Assembly: GCA_023412845.1 (NCBI GenBank)
Contig: JAEZRH010000085.1
Span: forward strand, 1-8,763
Source of the DNA: Bacillota bacterium
GTDB lineage: Bacteria; Bacillota; Clostridia; Oscillospirales; Acutalibacteraceae
Reading direction: 5' to 3'
DNA: 8,763 nt
The position numbers and the translations under genes were made by a program. Positions 5,116 through 8,763 of this stretch are shown here, in pieces. Under the pieces are notes generated by a model. That model saw nothing but the letters and a program-made list of their open reading frames with translations. It was not told the origin of the DNA and ran no database searches. Numbering within the stretch: the first letter of the stretch is position 1; each line of letters starts with the position of its first letter.

Positions 5116-8100
5116 TCAGATGAAATTCAGAAAAGTGGAGACTTTCGTAATGTCCACAACGGAAAGCTGGGTCGTATCCACATGACGCGCGCAGGTCAGG
5201 AACGCGCTGGCCGTGTCGAGAGAAGTCAGGCAGGGAATCCCGGCCTCGACCGCGTTGCGGCGGATCTGGTAGCCGTCGCGGTGATGCGCGACGCCCTTCG
5301 ACGGAGTGTTGATGACTAGATTGATTTTTCCGGAAAGGATCTGGTCCAGAATGTCCGGCTTCGCCTCGCCGATCTTGTGCAGCCGAATGGTGGGAATCCC
5401 GTTGTCGTTCAGGAAATCCGACGTGCCTGCCGTCGAGAAAACGGTCCAGCCGAGGTCGTAAAGTCCCTTTGCGATCGGCAGGACTTCCTCCTTGTCGCTG
5501 TCTTTGACCGTTATGATCACGTTGCCCTTTTCGATCATGTGGAAACCGGCGCCGTAAAACGCCTTGATCAAGGCTTCGTCGTAGGTTTTCGCAACGCCGA
5601 GCACTTCACCGGTGGATTTCATTTCCGGCCCCAGGTTCACGTCCTGCCCATAGAGCTTCTCAAAAGAGAAGACCGGCATTTTGATGGCGATAAGGTCGCG
5701 CTCTTTCTGCAGGCCGTAGTGGTAACCCATTTCGGGAAAGGTTTTTCCAAAGAAAGTGCTTACGGCGAGAGGGACGATCGGGATGCCGGTAACCTTGCTG
5801 TTATACGGAACCGTCCTGGAGGAACGTGGGTTGGCTTCAATCACGAAGACTCTGCCGTCCTTCACGATGTACTGTACGTTCAGCAGACCCCTGACATGCA
5901 TGGCCTGCGCGAGGCGGCGCGTATATTCCACAATAAGGTTCTGCATCTCTTTCTCCACGCCGACCGCGGGATAGACGGAAATGCTGTCGCCCGAATGGAT
6001 GCCTGCGCGTTCAATATGCTGCATGATGCCAGGAATCATGGTGTCGGTACCGTCGCAGACGGCGTCGACTTCCACTTCGGTGCCCATGATGTATTTGTCC
6101 ACAAGGATCGGGTGCTCCTGCGCGACGCGGTTGATGATGCCGATCTGCTCGATGATATCCTCGTCGGAATAGGCGATCTGCATCCCCTGGCCGCCGAGTA
6201 CGTAGGACGGGCGCACCAGAACCGGATAGCCCAGCTCATGCGCTGCCCCGATGGCCTCGTCGCAGGTAAAGACCGTGCGGCCCGCGGCGCGGGGGATCTC
6301 GCACTGGTTCAGGATCTCATCGAAACGCTCCCTGTCCTCGGCGGCGTCGATGCTGTCGAACGAACTGCCAAGGATGGGAACGCCCATCCTTTCAATGGCG
6401 CCCGCAAGCCGGATCGCGGTCTGACCGCCGAACTGAACGACGGCTCCGTCCGGTTTTTCAAGCTGAACGATATGGAGCACGTCCTCTTCGGTCAGGGGCT
6501 CAAAATACAGCTTGTCCGCCACGTCGAAATCCGTACTGACCGTTTCCGGGTTGTTGTTCACGATGATGGTCTCGTACCCGAGGTCCTTTAATGCCCACAC
6601 GCTGTGGACGGAACAGAAATCGAATTCGATGCCCTGCCCGATGCGGATGGGTCCGGAGCCGATAACCATGACTTTTTTCCGGCCGCTCTGCGGCAGGGAT
6701 TCGTCGGTGATCCCATAGCTGGAATAATAGTACGGCGTTTCCGCGTCGAATTCTGCCGCACAGGTGTCCACCATCTTGTAAACGGGGTGGATTCCCCACT
6801 CTCTCTGGAGCTCACGGAGTTCCTCCACGCTTTTGCCGCTGAGCTTTGCAATCGTTTTATCGAGGAACTCGAATTCTTTTGCCCTGCGTAGCAGAGACGC
6901 GTCCAGCGGACTGGCGGCAATTGCCCTTTCCATTTGGATGATGTCGAAAAATTTCTGCAGGAACCAAAGGTCTATCTTTGTAATATCGTGGATTCTTTCG
7001 ATGCTCACTCCGCGGCGGATGGCTTCCGAGACGGCCCACAGACGGCGGTCGTCAACCACATGCAGCCTCTCGTCCAGTTCGGTGTCCGAAAGCTCCGCAA
7101 ACGTGCTGTCGATCAGGCTGTAAACGTTCTGCTCGAGGCACCGGATCGCTTTCATCAGCGCCGCCTCAAAGGTCGGGGCAATACCCATCACTTCTCCCGT
7201 CGCCTTCATCTGCGTGCCGAGGATGCGCCGCGCGTATACGAATTTGTCGAACGGCCAGCGGGGAATCTTGACGACGCAGTAGTCGAGCGTCGGCTCGAAA
7301 CAGGCGTAGGTCTTCTTTGTGATGGCGTTTGGAATTTCGTCCAGCGTATAGCCGAGCGCGATCTTGGAAGCGACCTTGGCGATCGGGTAGCCCGTCGCTT
7401 TGGAAGCGAGAGCGGAAGACCGGCTGACGCGGGGGTTGACCTCGATGACCGCGTATTCGAAGCTGTCCGGGTCTAGGGCAAACTGGACGTTGCACCCGCC
7501 TTCGACCTTCAGCTCTTCAATAATGGCCAGGGCCGAACTGCGGAGCATTTGCAGTTCCTTGTCCGCCAGCGTCTGGCAGGGGGCGACGACGATGGAATCG
7601 CCGGTGTGCACGCCGACCGGGTCGATGTTTTCCATGTTGCATACCGTGATGCAGTTGCCGTTGTGGTCGCGCATGACTTCGTATTCGATTTCTTTCCAGC
7701 CCGCGATGCTGCGTTCGATCAATACCTGATGTACGCGGCTGCGGTGCAGGCCGACGGTCGCTATGTTGAGAAGCTCTTCCTCATCGGCGGCAATGCCGCC
7801 GCCGCTGCCCCCGAGCGTGTAAGCCGGGCGGACGACGACCGGATATCCGATCGTTTGGGCAGCCTTGATGCAGTCGTCGATATTTTCCGCGATCAGGCTT
7901 TTCGCGACCGGCTGATGGATGCGGTCCATCGCCTCTTTGAACAGCTCACGGTCTTCCGCCATGCGGATCGTATCGGCGTCCGTGCCGATCATTTCCACAT
8001 GGTTTTCTTTCAGAAAGCCGGATTCTTCGAGTTCCACCGCCAGGTTCAAGGCGTTCTGGCCGCCGAGCGTCGGAAGGATGCTGTCCGGATTTTCCTTCAG

Positions 8101-8334
8101 AATGACTTTCTTGACCGTCTCCGCGGTCAGCGGTTCGATATAGACCTTGTCGGCGATCTGCTTGTCCGTCATGATGGTGGCGGGGTTGGAGTTGATTAGG
8201 ATGACTTCAACGCCCTCCTCGCGGAGCGCGCGGCACGCCTGGGTCCCCGCGTAGTCGAATTCCGCTGCCTGCCCTATGATGATAGGCCCGGAACCGATAA
8301 TAACGACCTTTTTGATATCCGCTCTCTTGCTCAC
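5116..8334 (-). CDS. carB: Carbamoyl phosphate synthase, large subunit
   Basis: Synthase subunit that uses ammonia tunnelled from CarA, bicarbonate and two ATP to make carbamoyl phosphate for pyrimidines and arginine. 1072 residues against 1073 in E. coli, so complete. It shows the internal duplication: first ATP-grasp half (about 1-400) with GSGPIIIGQAAEFDYAG (14-30), GGSGGG (175-180) and EVNPRVSRSSALASKATG (298-315); a helical oligomerisation region (about 401-550); second half (about 551-930) with IGSGPIRIGQGIEFDF (558-573), GGQGM (714-718) and EANPRSSRTVPYNSK (833-847); then an MGS-type allosteric domain (about 931-1072) with STAGT (967-971), Lys987 and INTPSKG (1008-1014), which match the nucleotide phosphate-binding positions of E. 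coli CarB. UMP-type regulation is thus plausible but inferred. It starts at GTG (8334), overlapping the carA TGA by four bases (GTGA), with GGGAGGTGA upstream: typical translational coupling for subunits of one enzyme. EANPR replaces the usual EVNPR in the second half, a mild change. Confidence 0.98.
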   Translation of the reverse strand: MSKRADIKKVVIIGSGPIIIGQAAEFDYAGTQACRALREEGVEVILINSNPATIMTDKQIADKVYIEPLTAETVKKVILKENPDSILPTLGGQNALNLAVELEESGFLKENHVEMIGTDADTIRMAEDRELFKEAMDRIHQPVAKSLIAENIDDCIKAAQTIGYPVVVRPAYTLGGSGGGIAADEEELLNIATVGLHRSRVHQVLIERSIAGWKEIEYEVMRDHNGNCITVCNMENIDPVGVHTGDSIVVAPCQTLADKELQMLRSSALAIIEELKVEGGCNVQFALDPDSFEYAVIEVNPRVSRSSALASKATGYPIAKVASKIALGYTLDEIPNAITKKTYACFEPTLDYCVVKIPRWPFDKFVYARRILGTQMKATGEVMGIAPTFEAALMKAIRCLEQNVYSLIDSTFAELSDTELDERLHVVDDRRLWAVSEAIRRGVSIERIHDITKIDLWFLQKFFDIIQMERAIAASPLDASLLRRAKEFEFLDKTIAKLSGKSVEELRELQREWGIHPVYKMVDTCAAEFDAETPYYYSSYGITDESLPQSGRKKVMVIGSGPIRIGQGIEFDFCSVHSVWALKDLGYETIIVNNNPETVSTDFDVADKLYFEPLTEEDVLHIVQLEKPDGAVVQFGGQTAIRLAGAIERMGVPILGSSFDSIDAAEDRERFDEILNQCEIPRAAGRTVFTCDEAIGAAHELGYPVLVRPSYVLGGQGMQIAYSDEDIIEQIGIINRVAQEHPILVDKYIMGTEVEVDAVCDGTDTMIPGIMQHIERAGIHSGDSISVYPAVGVEKEMQNLIVEYTRRLAQAMHVRGLLNVQYIVKDGRVFVIEANPRSSRTVPYNSKVTGIPIVPLAVSTFFGKTFPEMGYHYGLQKERDLIAIKMPVFSFEKLYGQDVNLGPEMKSTGEVLGVAKTYDEALIKAFYGAGFHMIEKGNVIITVKDSDKEEVLPIAKGLYDLGWTVFSTAGTSDFLNDNGIPTIRLHKIGEAKPDILDQILSGKINLVINTPSKGVAHHRDGYQIRRNAVEAGIPCLTSLDTASAFLTCARHVDTTQLSVVDITKVSTFLNFI

Positions 8335-8763
8335 AGGCGGTCACCTCCCATCAGGCTCAGAAATCTGTCGAACAGGAACCCGGTGTCGAGCGGGCCCGGC
8401 GACGCTTCCGGATGGAACTGGACGGAGAACACTTTTCCGCTTTTATAGTTTAATCCCTCAATGCTGCCATCGTTCATGCTAATGAAGCTGATGTCAGCGA
8501 CTGAAGGATCAACGGTTTCCCCATTCACCACGTAGCCGTGGTTCTGGGACGTAATATAGACTCTGTTTCTGAAAAGCTCCTTGACCGGATGATTGATGCC
8601 CCTGTGACCGTATTTCAGTTTGTAGGTATCGAATCCCTGCGCAAGAGCCATCAGCTGATGACCCAGGCAAATGGCAAAAGTGGGGATTCCGCTTGCATAA
8701 ACGCGCTTTAATTCCGCGATTTCCGTTTTGCAGTCCTTAGGGGCGCCCGGTCCGTTTGTCAGC
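8331..8763 (-). CDS. carA: Carbamoyl phosphate synthase, small subunit (3' part)
   Basis: Glutaminase subunit that releases ammonia from glutamine and passes it to CarB. Only the last 143 residues are in the window; the N-terminal part of roughly 210-220 residues lies beyond the right edge, so this is truncated by the window, not broken. The reading frame enters at 8762 with LTNGPGAPKDC, then the class I glutamine amidotransferase nucleophile elbow FAICLGHQLMA (visible Cys32), FGHRG-type YGHRGINHPVK, ITSQNHGYVV and VQFHPEASPGP with His117 and Glu119 of the catalytic triad. All three triad residues are present, so the domain looks active. An in-frame ATG at 8651 is internal and not the start, as it lies after the catalytic Cys. 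The TGA stop overlaps the carB GTG start by four bases. Confidence 0.97.
   Translation of the reverse strand, partial: LTNGPGAPKDCKTEIAELKRVYASGIPTFAICLGHQLMALAQGFDTYKLKYGHRGINHPVKELFRNRVYITSQNHGYVVNGETVDPSVADISFISMNDGSIEGLNYKSGKVFSVQFHPEASPGPLDTGFLFDRFLSLMGGDRL
8335..8349 (-). promoter_or_regulatory. Ribosome binding site of carB, inside carA
   Basis: GGGAGGTGA on the minus strand (8349-8341), almost a full complement to the 16S rRNA tail, lies within the last codons of carA; its GGAGG core is nine bases before the GTG start at 8334. It supports this GTG as the real start, and the following MSKRADIKKV matches the usual CarB N-terminus. Confidence 0.85.

Noticed and set aside
5377..6591. Long plus-strand open frame of 404 codons opposite carB
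   Set aside because: Antisense to conserved carB sequence; composition is rich in His, Arg, Val and Asp as in typical shadow frames, with no family match.

Overview
The window is a single block of nucleotide-biosynthesis genes, all read from the minus strand, so transcription runs from right to left. In that order the genes are carA (3' part only, cut by the right edge), carB, purC, purF, purB and purA. No plus-strand gene, RNA gene, mobile element, CRISPR array or attachment site is supported. The left edge lies 21 bases past the purA stop, so anything downstream is not visible.

The organism is most likely an anaerobic Firmicute of class Clostridia, perhaps Oscillospiraceae/Ruminococcaceae-like. 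This is inferred from strong GGAGG ribosome binding sites, ATG/GTG/TTG starts, a B. subtilis-type PurF with propeptide and four cluster cysteines, a PurB very close to animal adenylosuccinate lyase, and a divergent PurA subtype that I associate from memory with gut Clostridia. Base composition is moderately GC-rich, except for an AT-rich island just upstream of purA.

Layout, right to left: carA overlaps carB by four bases (GTGA). A 66-base gap with a compact hairpin separates carB from purC. The purC stop is directly followed by the purF start (TAAATG). A 17-base gap with a perfect GGAGG leads into purB, which starts at TTG. A 130-base gap with a candidate sigma-A-type promoter pair and leader hairpins leads into purA. 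The first five genes look like one transcription unit; purA may have additional transcription of its own.

Functionally, CarAB makes carbamoyl phosphate from glutamine, bicarbonate and ATP for pyrimidines and arginine. PurF makes phosphoribosylamine from PRPP and glutamine (first purine step). PurC and PurB catalyse the consecutive SAICAR-forming and SAICAR-cleaving steps. PurA and PurB together convert IMP to AMP. The cluster thus joins the glutamine-using entry points of pyrimidine and purine synthesis with the AMP branch; the other purine steps must be encoded elsewhere. These are core metabolic genes. The points most worth a second look are the divergent PurA active site, the car-pur linkage, the purA leader and a PurF substitution; I do not see evidence of an undescribed system.
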